A stretch of 49,235 nucleotides of DNA, from assembly GCA_009694305.1 (NCBI GenBank), contig SHVL01000016.1:1-49235 (forward strand), given 5' to 3'. Position 1 is the first letter of the stretch. Each line of letters starts with the position of its first letter. The notes under the pieces are model-generated. The model worked only from the letters and a program-made list of their open reading frames with translations. It searched no databases and was not told the DNA's origin. The position numbers were made by a program, and so were the translations under genes. This DNA is from Thermoleophilia bacterium (GTDB lineage: Bacteria; Actinomycetota; Thermoleophilia; Gaiellales; Gaiellaceae). This document shows, one piece after another, positions 7,394 to 15,200 of this stretch.

Positions 7394-9400
7394 ATGGCTG
7401 AGCTGGGCCGGGCCGCTCTGCTCGTTACGCTTGGCCTCTGCCTGTACGCCTGCGTCGTCGGATCCGTAGCCGCTCTGACGCGGCGGCGGCGGCTCGCTCT
7501 GTCCGCCCGCAACGCTCTCATCGCAGCGTTTGCCTCCACGGCTGTCGCGGCAGGCGTCCTTGCAGCCGGGTTTCTGCGTAGCGACTTCTCGTTCGTCTAC
7601 GTCGCGGAGCATTCGAGCCGCTCGCTCGCCGGCCTCTACAAGCTCTCGGCGGTCTGGGGGGGGCAGGAGGGATCGCTTTTGCTCTGGTTGCTGATCCTGA
7701 CCGGCTACGCGGCCCTCGCGGTCTGGGTCAATCGCAACCGCACGCGCGACCTCGTCGTCTGGGTGACGCCGGTGCTCGGCGGCATCGCCGTCGGGTTCTC
7801 GTTCCTCCTCGTCGTCGTGGCGACCCCGTTTGCGACGCAGGTGGCACCAGCCGACGGCTCTGGACTGAACCCGAGCCTGCAGAACCCGTACATGACGGCC
7901 CATCCACCGTTTCTCTACCTCGGCTACGTGGGCCTCGCGGTGCCGTTTGCATTCGCAATGGGAGCGCTCCTCTCGGGACGCACGGACGAACGCTGGATCG
8001 TCGCGACGAGACGGTGGACGCTGATCGCCTGGACGGCGCTCGGGATCGGTCAGCTTCTCGGGTCGCACTGGGCGTACGTCGAGGTCGGTTGGGGTGGCTT
8101 CTACGCATGGGATCCCGTCGAAAATGCCGCTCTGATGCCCTTTCTCGCGGCCACGGCGTTCCTCCATTCGGTGATGATCCAGGAGAAGCGGGGGATGCTC
8201 AAGGTGTGGAACGTTGTCCTCGTCTCGCTGGCGTTCTGCCTTTCTATCTTCGGCACGTTCCTGACGCGCTCGGGCGTCGTCAACTCGATCCACTCCTTCG
8301 CGCAGAGCGATATCGGCGCCTGGTTCCTCGCGTTCATCGTCATCGCGGTCGTCTTTTCGACGGTGATGATCATCTGGCGGCTGCCGCTCCTGCGGACAAC
8401 GACGAGGCTCGAGTCGCTCGTCTCGCGTGAGGCCGTCTTCCTCTACAACAACCTGTTGCTCGTTGCCCTCTGCCTGACGATCCTCTGGGGTGTCGCCTGG
8501 CCGATTCTCTCGGAGGCCGTCCGTGGTGACTCGGTCGTCGTCGGCCGACCGTACTTTGACTTCTTTCTCCGGATCTTTGGCCTGCCGCTGCTCCTACTGA
8601 TGGGTGTCGGGCCGCTGATCGCCTGGCGTCGCGCCTCGCTCCGCGGCCTCGGCCGCACCTTCTTCTGGCCTGCGGCAGTGGCCGTTGTCACGGGTGTCGT
8701 CCTGCTGCTTCTCGGAGCCGGATCGTCGGTACCCGGCCTGATCGCCTACACGTTCTCGGCATTCGTGCTTGCTGCGATCGGGCTCGAGTTCGTGCGGGGA
8801 ACACGGGCCCGCCGTGCGCTCTCTCACGAGTCGTGGCCCGTTGCTCTCGGATCCCTCGTCGGCCGCAATCGCCGACGGTACGGCGGCTACACCGTTCACG
8901 TCGCAATCGTCCTCTTCGCGATCGGAGTGGCCGGGGCAAGTGCCTACGACTCCGTGGTCGAGGGAAGGCTCACGAAGGGGGAGGCTCTGACCGTCTCCGG
9001 CTACACCGTCCGGTATCAGGGCCTCACGGAGACCCAGACAGACCATGCGACAGAGGTGCGGGCCCTCCTCCGGGTCAGCCGAAACGGCAAGGATCTGGGA
9101 GGTCTCGAGGCGGGCAAGAACGCCTACAGGATCGCCGGCCCGGATCCTCAGGTCTCGTCGGAGGTCGGGATTCGCACGAACTATCTCACGGGAGAAGATC
9201 TCTTCGTGATCCCCGGAACCGTCTACGAGGACGGCAGCGTCTACTTCCGCATCTTCGTCAAACCGCTCGTCAACCTGCTCTGGCTCGCGGGCATCGTGTT
9301 CCTGTTCGGGTCGATCATCGCGCTCTGGCCCGACGCACGCGAGCAGCGGCGGCTGGCTGTCCGGTACGACGAGGCGGGTAGCCCCGTCCGCGGCCGGTGA
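7394..9400 (+). CDS. ccmF: Cytochrome c heme lyase subunit CcmF
   Basis: This is a 668-residue polytopic membrane protein of the heme-handling protein family that ligates heme to apocytochrome c. The tryptophan-rich motif WGGFYAWDPVENA starts at about residue 233. The conserved WGGQEGSLLLW is at about 88-98, and a heme-ligand candidate His lies in MTAHPPFLY (H170). Many hydrophobic helices span residues 5-480. A soluble loop follows (about 500-620: YTVRYQGLTETQTDHATEVR and onward), with a final membrane helix near 627-645. ATG 7394 abuts the ccmE stop. The C-terminal stop overlaps the GTG of the next gene (GTGA), showing translational coupling. The length is normal for CcmF. Confidence 0.95.
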   Translation: MAELGRAALLVTLGLCLYACVVGSVAALTRRRRLALSARNALIAAFASTAVAAGVLAAGFLRSDFSFVYVAEHSSRSLAGLYKLSAVWGGQEGSLLLWLLILTGYAALAVWVNRNRTRDLVVWVTPVLGGIAVGFSFLLVVVATPFATQVAPADGSGLNPSLQNPYMTAHPPFLYLGYVGLAVPFAFAMGALLSGRTDERWIVATRRWTLIAWTALGIGQLLGSHWAYVEVGWGGFYAWDPVENAALMPFLAATAFLHSVMIQEKRGMLKVWNVVLVSLAFCLSIFGTFLTRSGVVNSIHSFAQSDIGAWFLAFIVIAVVFSTVMIIWRLPLLRTTTRLESLVSREAVFLYNNLLLVALCLTILWGVAWPILSEAVRGDSVVVGRPYFDFFLRIFGLPLLLLMGVGPLIAWRRASLRGLGRTFFWPAAVAVVTGVVLLLLGAGSSVPGLIAYTFSAFVLAAIGLEFVRGTRARRALSHESWPVALGSLVGRNRRRYGGYTVHVAIVLFAIGVAGASAYDSVVEGRLTKGEALTVSGYTVRYQGLTETQTDHATEVRALLRVSRNGKDLGGLEAGKNAYRIAGPDPQVSSEVGIRTNYLTGEDLFVIPGTVYEDGSVYFRIFVKPLVNLLWLAGIVFLFGSIIALWPDAREQRRLAVRYDEAGSPVRGR

Positions 9401-9699
9401 ATGCCGCAATCGTCCTGGGCGCGGTGCTCGGTGCCCTGTGCGTGGTGCTCGTGGCGTTGCCCTTCCTGCGCGAGCCGGATCCCGTTTCGGACGAGATCGA
9501 GAAGATGACGCCGGAGCGTCAGCGGCGACTCGCGCTCGCAGAGGAGCGCGATCGTGCCCTCGCGGCATTGAAGGAACTCGAGGCCGACCACCGTAACGGC
9601 CGCGTCAACGACGAGGACTACCGCGCATCGATCGGGCCACTGCGGCGGGAGGCGGCAGGAGCTCTACGGGCTCTCGACGGTGAGGTCGGGCAGGCCTGA
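9397..9699 (+). CDS. CcmI-like membrane-anchored protein
   Basis: This 100-residue protein has one N-terminal membrane helix (AAIVLGAVLGALCVVLVALP) and a helical remainder (LALAEERDRALAALKELEAD, then HRNGRVNDEDYRASIGPLRR). That is the pattern of the N-terminal domain of CcmI/CycH without its TPR domain; the motif of an ELE-D-x-x-x-G-x-(I/V)-x-x-x-D-Y type is typical. CcmI delivers apocytochrome to the CcmF ligase. It is not CcmH: there is no LRCxxCQ motif. GTG 9397 overlaps the ccmF stop, so it belongs to the ccm operon. The role is inferred from fold and position. Confidence 0.7.
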   Translation: MNAAIVLGAVLGALCVVLVALPFLREPDPVSDEIEKMTPERQRRLALAEERDRALAALKELEADHRNGRVNDEDYRASIGPLRREAAGALRALDGEVGQA

Positions 9700-9738
9700 C
9701 AGGGAAGGGCTAGCCCCGGAAGCCACGAAATCGTTCTC

Positions 9739-10938
9739 ATGGCACGACGAACGGCTCTGGTGGTCGCACTCGCGACAGCATTCCTGCTTGCGGGACAGGC
9801 GACGGGAGATCCCGGTTCCGACAGGGCGGATCTCGATGCCCGGCTTGCCGAGGCGAGAGCCAATGCCGAGCGCGCTGCCGGGGCAGAGACGCTTCTGACC
9901 GGTGAGCTGAGCCGGCTCAACACGGACGCGCGCGAGGCCAGGGAATCGGTTGTCGCCGAGCAGGCGCGTCTCGCCCCGCTCGAGTCCTCGCTCGCTGCAG
10001 AGCAGCAAAGGCTCGCCCTGCTCGAGAAGCGAGTCAAGGTGCAGACCGTGCGCCTCGCCGTTCTGGAGCGGCAGTATCGAACAGCGCTGAGGGTACTCGA
10101 ACGGCGTGTTCGCGTGATCTACGAGTCCGACTCGCCCGACCTGATCTCCTTCGCGCTCGGGGCGACATCGTTCACCGACCTCGTTGACCACCTCGACCTA
10201 CTCGATCGAATCGGCAGGCAGGACGAACGGGTTGCCGCGTCGCTCGACAGGGCGCGTATCGAGGTCACACGGACCCGGGCCTCGACGAACCGCGCGCGAC
10301 GGGGCGTTGCGCGATCGGTCGCGACGATCGCCGTTCGCACCGAGGCGGCGCGCGCGACCCGCGACAGAATTGTTGCGCAGCGCGATGCGCTCACCACCGC
10401 AGAGACCGCGAAGCGACAGGCTCTCGACGGCGTGCGGGAGGATCGTGCGGCGTTTCTCGCCGAAGTAGACGGGATCGCCGCGCAGAGTGCGGCGCTCGCA
10501 GCCCGGATTCGTGCTGCGCAGACCGCGCCCCCCCCGTCCTCCGCATCGTCCTCCGCGCCACCCCCGTCACCGGTCGAACGCCTTCAGTGGCCGGTCTCCG
10601 GGCCCGTCACGAGCGGCTTCGGGTCGCGGTGGGGCAGGATGCACGACGGCATCGACATCGGCGTCGGAACCGGCACGCCCGTGCATGCCGCTGCCGCAGG
10701 CACCGTCGTCTATGCGGGCTGGATGAGCGGCTACGGAAACATCGTCGTGCTCGATCACGGCCATGGCCTCTCGACCGCATACGGCCACAACTCGAGTTTC
10801 ACCGTCGGGCAGGGCGCTTCTGTGGGAGCGGGGGCCGTGATCGCGCTCTCGGGTAACACGGGTCATTCGACCGGCCCTCACGTGCACTTCGAGGTGCGAG
10901 TCAACGGCGCGCCCGTCGATCCGCTGAAATATCTGTAG
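9739..10938 (+). CDS. Secreted M23 murein peptidase with coiled coil (EnvC-like)
   Basis: This 399-residue protein has a signal peptide (TALVVALATAFLLAGQATG), a long Ala/Arg/Glu-rich coiled coil (about residues 27-250), a Pro/Ser-rich linker (PPPSSASSSAPPPSP) and a C-terminal LytM/M23 domain from about residue 285. Zinc ligands are visible: H302 and D306 in HDGID, and the HVH motif at 381-383. With these intact it may be an active endopeptidase that cuts peptidoglycan cross-bridges, unlike EnvC/NlpD activators, which lack them. The architecture resembles EnvC or RipA-type cell-division factors. It follows the ccm genes by 39 bases with no clear ribosome-binding site. Confidence 0.88.
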   Translation: MARRTALVVALATAFLLAGQATGDPGSDRADLDARLAEARANAERAAGAETLLTGELSRLNTDAREARESVVAEQARLAPLESSLAAEQQRLALLEKRVKVQTVRLAVLERQYRTALRVLERRVRVIYESDSPDLISFALGATSFTDLVDHLDLLDRIGRQDERVAASLDRARIEVTRTRASTNRARRGVARSVATIAVRTEAARATRDRIVAQRDALTTAETAKRQALDGVREDRAAFLAEVDGIAAQSAALAARIRAAQTAPPPSSASSSAPPPSPVERLQWPVSGPVTSGFGSRWGRMHDGIDIGVGTGTPVHAAAAGTVVYAGWMSGYGNIVVLDHGHGLSTAYGHNSSFTVGQGASVGAGAVIALSGNTGHSTGPHVHFEVRVNGAPVDPLKYL

Positions 10939-11038
10939 AGCTGCACCAGAAAACGGGCCGCGCACCCGAATCAGCCGTGCGACGCGGCGGCGCAGGCTTC
11001 ATCGTGGCCCTGGCTCGGGAGTCTGCCTGACCCGGTGG

Positions 11039-11572
11039 CTACGCAGCGTCGGTTGCGGCCTCCGGCAGTGCCTCTGCCGGGACGGTGTGAAGATCGGGCA
11101 GCGCCCGCCACTGCTCCTCGAGGCCGAGACCGTACCCTGCAAACAGCTCGTCGGGAACCGTGAACCCGACGTAGCGGAGGCCGAGGTTCTCGACGAGGCG
11201 GCGGTAGGGGCGGTCGAGCAGCGTCACGGCTGCGATGCTCGCCGGATTGCGCTTCGCGAACGTGCGCGTCAGGAACGCAAGCGTCAGCCCGGTGTCCACG
11301 ACATCCTCGACGAGCAGCACGTCACGGTCTTCGATCTGGACGTCCAGGTCTTTCAGCAGCCGTACGCCGCCGCTGCGACCGTCCCCGTAGGCTGCCATCT
11401 CGATCACGTCGATCGTGTGGAGGATCGGCAACGCCCGCGAGAGGTCGGCAAGGAACACCGTGCTCGACTTCAGGGAAGCGACGAGCACCGGCTCTCGGCC
11501 TCTGTAATCGGTGGCAATCGCGGCCCCGAGCTCGTGCACGCGGACGGCGATCTCGGCGGCGCTGAGGTACAC
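11039..11572 (-). CDS. hpt: Hypoxanthine phosphoribosyltransferase
   Basis: This is a 177-residue type I phosphoribosyltransferase of purine salvage, making IMP or GMP from hypoxanthine or guanine and PRPP. The PRPP-binding loop VEDVVDTGLT is at residues 88-97. Upstream are the substrate-loop segment VASLKSSTVFLADLSR and the flexible-loop region MAAYGDGRSGGVRLLKDL. The C-terminal aromatic RYVGFTVPDELFAGYGLGLE contains the purine-site features. The length is typical. The GTG at 11572 has an immediately adjacent GGAGAG, which is unusually close. No better in-frame start exists before the end of the upstream gene 20 bases away, so initiation may be coupled to that gene. Confidence 0.92.
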   Translation of the reverse strand: MYLSAAEIAVRVHELGAAIATDYRGREPVLVASLKSSTVFLADLSRALPILHTIDVIEMAAYGDGRSGGVRLLKDLDVQIEDRDVLLVEDVVDTGLTLAFLTRTFAKRNPASIAAVTLLDRPYRRLVENLGLRYVGFTVPDELFAGYGLGLEEQWRALPDLHTVPAEALPEAATDAA

Positions 11573-11592
11573 CTCTCCGGGGGGCTGGTGTT

Positions 11593-11961
11593 CTATGACG
11601 CGAGCTTCAGTTGGTATCGCTGGGCGAGGCGCTCGAGGTCACGCCGGTAGAAGAGCTTGACGTTGACCTCCGGGTACAGCTCTCTCAACTCGCGCAGCTT
11701 GCGGTTCTTCCGTGTCACGAGCGACTGCTTCATCACGGTCACCTCGATGTAGAGGTTCTCGTCGGGCAGGAAGAAGTCGGGCCGAAACGCGCGGGTGACC
11801 CGCCCCTCGGCGTCGCAGTCGAGCACGAACGAGGTCGGCTCGTACTCCCAGGGGATCCCGTACCAGTCGAGGATCCTGGCGCACTCCAGTTCGATCCGGT
11901 TGGCGAACCGCGGAGACGCTGTTCCGCGGTACGCCTGGAACCGGTGAGATTCCGACCGCAC
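11593..11961 (-). CDS. PD-(D/E)XK nuclease-like protein paired with hpt
   Basis: This 122-residue protein contains RGTASPRFANRIELECARIL, DWYGIPWEYEP, then FRPDFFLPDENLYIEVTVMK and RKNRKLRELRELYPEVNVKL. The E24/E26, P61-D62 and E73-V-T residues, in a helix-strand-strand-helix order, match the restriction-endonuclease-like (TnsA-type) fold. A small protein of this kind next to hpt is a pairing I recall from actinobacterial genomes; its role is unknown to me. The frame is open upstream to 12372, but that part overlaps the plus-strand gene at 12190 and reads poorly, so I place the start at GTG 11961. No ribosome-binding site supports it, so the start is uncertain. hpt begins 20 bases downstream. 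Confidence 0.65.
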   Translation of the reverse strand: MRSESHRFQAYRGTASPRFANRIELECARILDWYGIPWEYEPTSFVLDCDAEGRVTRAFRPDFFLPDENLYIEVTVMKQSLVTRKNRKLRELRELYPEVNVKLFYRRDLERLAQRYQLKLAS

Positions 11962-12176
11962 GAGCAGACCGTACTCGCGCTCTCGGACGGCCTCTGGAAG
12001 GGCGTGACGGAATCGCGGCTCGAGCAGGGTGCTCGAGCCGCGAGGCGATTCGACGTGCCGGTGAGCGAGGACGTCGGCCTCGACGATGCGATCGGCCAGG
12101 TGCTCGACCTCGCGCTGACCGGAGCCGAACGGCTTGCGTGCGTCTGATCTCACCCGGGTTCCGTGCGGCCGCACTG

Positions 12177-12182
12177 TAGAGT
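12177..12182 (+). promoter_or_regulatory. -10 hexamer TAGAGT for the SufT-like gene
   Basis: TAGAGT ends 7 bases before ATG 12190; no ribosome-binding site is present, so a leaderless start is likely. Confidence 0.45.
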
Positions 12183-12189
12183 GGTGCGA

Positions 12190-12489
12190 ATGGTCACAGA
12201 AAATGATGTCATCGAGGCGCTCCATGGTGTCGAGGATCCGGAGCTCGGCATGGACATCGTCGAGATCGGTCTCTTCTACGAGGCGGAGATCAGTGGTTCC
12301 AACGTGAAGGTCATCCACTCGCTCACCTCGATGGGGTGCCCGGCCGGGCAGATGATCCAGGAAGGTATCCACGACGCTGTCGCGGCACTGCCGGGCGTCG
12401 AGAAGGTCGAGGTCGAACTGACGTTTGACCCGCCGTGGACTCCCGACAGGATGTCGGAAGACGCCAAGTTCATTCTCGGGTTCGGGTAG
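12190..12489 (+). CDS. MIP18/SufT-like iron-sulfur assembly protein
   Basis: This 99-residue protein of the DUF59/MIP18 family starts MVTENDVIEALHGVEDPELG and continues MDIVEIGLFYEAEIS. The characteristic DPELGMDIVEIGL occupies about residues 16-28. The conserved Cys motif LTSMGCPAG has C50, and the C-terminal strand-loop LPGVEKVEVELTFDPPWTPD is typical. Family members (PaaD, SufT, MIP18) act in Fe-S cluster biogenesis or delivery, with the Cys exposed in a hydrophobic pocket. No suf genes lie nearby. The start is ATG 12190, preceded by a -10 hexamer at leaderless distance. Confidence 0.9.
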   Translation: MVTENDVIEALHGVEDPELGMDIVEIGLFYEAEISGSNVKVIHSLTSMGCPAGQMIQEGIHDAVAALPGVEKVEVELTFDPPWTPDRMSEDAKFILGFG

Positions 12490-12685
12490 CAGGCGGGGTC
12501 TCGCACGCGCGTTGCGGCCCTGTCGTCTCCGCAGACCCGCGCCCCGGCTCTCCTCTTTACAAGTCGTTGTTCTCCGGTTACGTATTGGATGTGATGCGAT
12601 GTGAGGTCACGAGGGGCTGCTGTCCTCGAGACGCTTTTCGTTGGGTAGGAAATTCCGGGTTCATCGAAGGCAAGGGGTCTGCTGG

Positions 12686-12781
12686 ATGGTTCAACGTCTT
12701 CTAGGGCTTGCCGCGGTCGTTGCAGTCACGTCAGTCGTGACTGCCGTCGTTCTCACCACGGACACGGGCACGAGTCCCTAG
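12686..12781 (+). pseudogene. Signal-peptide segment ending at an in-frame TAG
   Basis: ATG 12686 has a good ribosome-binding site (AAGGGG, 12673-12678, about 8 bases upstream) and encodes 31 residues. MVQRLLGLAAVVAVTSVVTA is followed by VVLTTDTGTSP, a convincing Sec signal or anchor. It stops at TAG 12779-12781. The same frame continues without interruption into the large extracellular protein (next codons CAG TCG GGT, then Ala/Pro/Ser-rich sequence). The large protein has no signal of its own. The simplest reading is one gene, 12686-15097, split by a CAG-to-TAG type nonsense change, a consensus error or a recoded amber codon. Confidence 0.7.
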
Positions 12782-12838
12782 CAGTCGGGTGCTGCTCCTG
12801 CCGGCATCTCCGTCGCGTCGAACGGGCCTGGCCCGCCG

Positions 12839-15097
12839 GTGCAGCGGTTCGACGAGGTGCATCATGACACCTCGCCGCCCCTCAGGGGCATTACCCCGAA
12901 GCCGGTCCCGGCGAGGCAAGGTGAGACGGGACTCGTCCGCGAAGACATCCTGCCGCATCCAACAGGTGGTGGAACGGACCCCGTGACTCAGCGCTCAGGG
13001 CGTCCGAGCGCCTCGGGTGCCACGGCCCTCCTCAGTCCGGCGGTAGCGGCCGGCTTCGACTCGGTCGGCAACGGTTTCAGCGGCCCCCAGGGCACGTTCG
13101 TGAATCGGTATGCACCACCGGACATCAACTCTGCGGTCGGCCTCAACGAGGTGTTCACAACCGTGAATACGTCGTTTGCGATCCAGAACAAGGCGGGCGC
13201 GGTGATCTACGGCCCGGCCGCGGGCAACACGCTGTTCACCGGCTTCGGCGGCGCCTGCGAGACGAGCAACGACGGTGACCCGGTTATCCGCTACGACCGT
13301 GCGGCGAACCGCTGGGTCTTCACCCAGTTCGTCGCGAGTACGCCATACCTCGAGTGCGTTGCCGTCTCGACGACGGCGAGTCCGACAGGCACCTGGAACC
13401 GTTACTCGTTCCCCTACAAGAACTTCCCGGACTATCCGAAGCTGAGCGTCTGGCCCGACGCATACTACGTAACGTACAACCAGTTCAGGGGGGGCACGAC
13501 CTTCGTGGGCGCGCTGTCGTGCGCAATGGACAGGGCGAAGATGCTCGCCGGCCTCGCCGCAACGCAGCAGTGTTTCAGCACCTCGACGGTCTATGGAGGG
13601 CTCCTACCCGCCGATCTCGATAGCGCTGCGGCGCCACCGAGCGGTGCGCCGAACGTTCAGGTTGCCCTCGGCACCACGAGTACCTCGCTCGCATACTGGA
13701 AGTTTCACGTGGACTGGGTCACTCCGGCGAATACCACCTTCACCGGCCCGACGAGCCTCGCGGTCGCGTCGTACACACCTGCCCGCAACGGCGGCACCTG
13801 CATCCCGCAGTCCGGTACCACGACCAAGCTCGATACGCTGGGTGACCGCCTCATGTTCCGCCTCGGGTACCGCAACTTCGGCGACCACGAATCGCTCGTC
13901 GTCTCCCACGCGGTGACGGCCGGAAGCTCTGTCGGCGTGCGCTGGTACGAACTGCGCCTCAGCGGACAGAACCCGACTGTCTATCAGCAGGGCACCTACG
14001 CCCCCGACAGCTCCTACCGGTGGATGAGCTCGATGGCGATGGACCTGGTCGGCAACATCGGGCTTGGCTACTCCAGGTCGAGTAGTTCGCTCACGCCTGC
14101 CACCGTCGTGACCGGACGACTCGCCGGTGACACGCTCGGGTTGATGACCCAGGGCGAGACGACGCTCGTCACGAGCGGTGGCTCCCAGACAGGCAACCTC
14201 AGTCGCTGGGGTGACTACTCGTCGATGAACATCGACCCCGCCGGCGATTGTACTTTCTGGTATTCGTCCGAGTATCTGAAGGCGAGCGGCTCGTTCAACT
14301 GGTCTACTCGCATTGGCTCGTTCACCCTGCCGGGTTGTCTCTCGATCAGCGACAGCTTTTCGCTGTCGGTCAATCCGACTGCAGGAACTGTCACCCAGGG
14401 GTCACCCACGACGGCATTGGTCGGCACGACCACGACGTTCGGCAATCCGCAAACGGTGGCCCTTACGGCATCGGGGTTACCTGCAGGAGCGACAGCGACG
14501 TTCTCCCCTGCATCGTTCACCTCGGGTGCGAGTTCGACAATGACCGTCGCCACGTCGTCGTCTACGCCGGCCGGCACCTACGCCGTCTCTGTCACGGGCA
14601 CCGGCACAGCAAAAAATACGAGCACGCCGTACGTCCTCACCGTGAACAATCCTACCTCGAACGGCATCACAAACGGTGGCTTCGAGACGGGCTCGCTCGT
14701 GCCCTGGCTCTCCGTCGGAACCAATGCCGTCACCAGTTCCGGGCCGTATCTCGGCATGTACACCGATCTCAGCGGCTCGACCTCGGCAACGAACGGCGAC
14801 TCGGCCATCTCGCAGACCTTCGTGGTGCCAAGCGGTAAGACGAGGGTGTCGGCCTCGTACAAGATGTTTTGCTCCGGCAGTGTGGCCAACGACTGGGCGA
14901 CGATCACGCTGACGAACACCTCGACCGGCGTGACGTCCACGCTCCTTGCCAAGACCTGCTCGACGAAGTCGCGTTTTAGAACCGTCTCGGCGACCGTGAC
15001 CGCGGGCATGACCTACACGATCACGCTGACGAACCACGACGACAACAACCCTGCCAACCCGACCTACACCTGGTTCGACAACATCGTTCTGACCTAG
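12839..15097 (+). CDS. Large extracellular protein, beta-rich, Ig-like and jelly-roll-like C-terminus
   Basis: The longest reading after the TAG at 12779 starts at GTG 12839 and gives 752 residues, but the true gene probably begins at 12686 (see the signal-peptide entry). The large N-terminal part is rich in Gly, Ser, Thr and aromatic residues (VIRYDRAANRWVFTQFV, YPKLSVWPDAYYVTYNQF) and looks like a secreted beta-propeller-like domain. Next comes an Ig-like module (VNPTAGTVTQGS, LTASGLPAGATATFSPASFT, STPAGTYAVSVTGTG). The C-terminal domain of about 150 residues starts at ITNGGFETGSLVPWLSVG, a pattern common in carbohydrate-binding-like jelly rolls. No catalytic motif is recognised. It is convergent with the secreted repeat protein at 15201. 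Confidence 0.75.
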   Translation: MQRFDEVHHDTSPPLRGITPKPVPARQGETGLVREDILPHPTGGGTDPVTQRSGRPSASGATALLSPAVAAGFDSVGNGFSGPQGTFVNRYAPPDINSAVGLNEVFTTVNTSFAIQNKAGAVIYGPAAGNTLFTGFGGACETSNDGDPVIRYDRAANRWVFTQFVASTPYLECVAVSTTASPTGTWNRYSFPYKNFPDYPKLSVWPDAYYVTYNQFRGGTTFVGALSCAMDRAKMLAGLAATQQCFSTSTVYGGLLPADLDSAAAPPSGAPNVQVALGTTSTSLAYWKFHVDWVTPANTTFTGPTSLAVASYTPARNGGTCIPQSGTTTKLDTLGDRLMFRLGYRNFGDHESLVVSHAVTAGSSVGVRWYELRLSGQNPTVYQQGTYAPDSSYRWMSSMAMDLVGNIGLGYSRSSSSLTPATVVTGRLAGDTLGLMTQGETTLVTSGGSQTGNLSRWGDYSSMNIDPAGDCTFWYSSEYLKASGSFNWSTRIGSFTLPGCLSISDSFSLSVNPTAGTVTQGSPTTALVGTTTTFGNPQTVALTASGLPAGATATFSPASFTSGASSTMTVATSSSTPAGTYAVSVTGTGTAKNTSTPYVLTVNNPTSNGITNGGFETGSLVPWLSVGTNAVTSSGPYLGMYTDLSGSTSATNGDSAISQTFVVPSGKTRVSASYKMFCSGSVANDWATITLTNTSTGVTSTLLAKTCSTKSRFRTVSATVTAGMTYTITLTNHDDNNPANPTYTWFDNIVLT

Positions 15098-15169
15098 AGC
15101 CTAGAGAGAAGAAGGATGCGCAGTGCCCGGGGGCCCATGTGGGTGTGGGCCGCTGGAGCCGAGCAGCCT

Positions 15170-15188
15170 GTCACCGAGCGGAGGTGAC
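15170..15188. terminator. Weak hairpin between convergent genes
   Basis: GTCACC (15170-15175) and GGTGAC (15183-15188) form a 6-base-pair stem with a 7-base loop between the two convergent secreted-protein genes. There is no T-tract, so this is a tentative bidirectional terminator. Confidence 0.3.
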
Positions 15189-15200
15189 GGCCTGACGTAC

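Noticed and set aside
7058-8293. 411-codon minus-strand frame opposite ccmE/ccmF
   Set aside because: It is a shadow of membrane-protein coding sequence, with low-complexity charged residues and no start context.
11962-12372. N-terminal extension of the nuclease-like frame
   Set aside because: It overlaps the well-supported SufT-like gene on the other strand and has unusual composition (many His, Asp and Arg).
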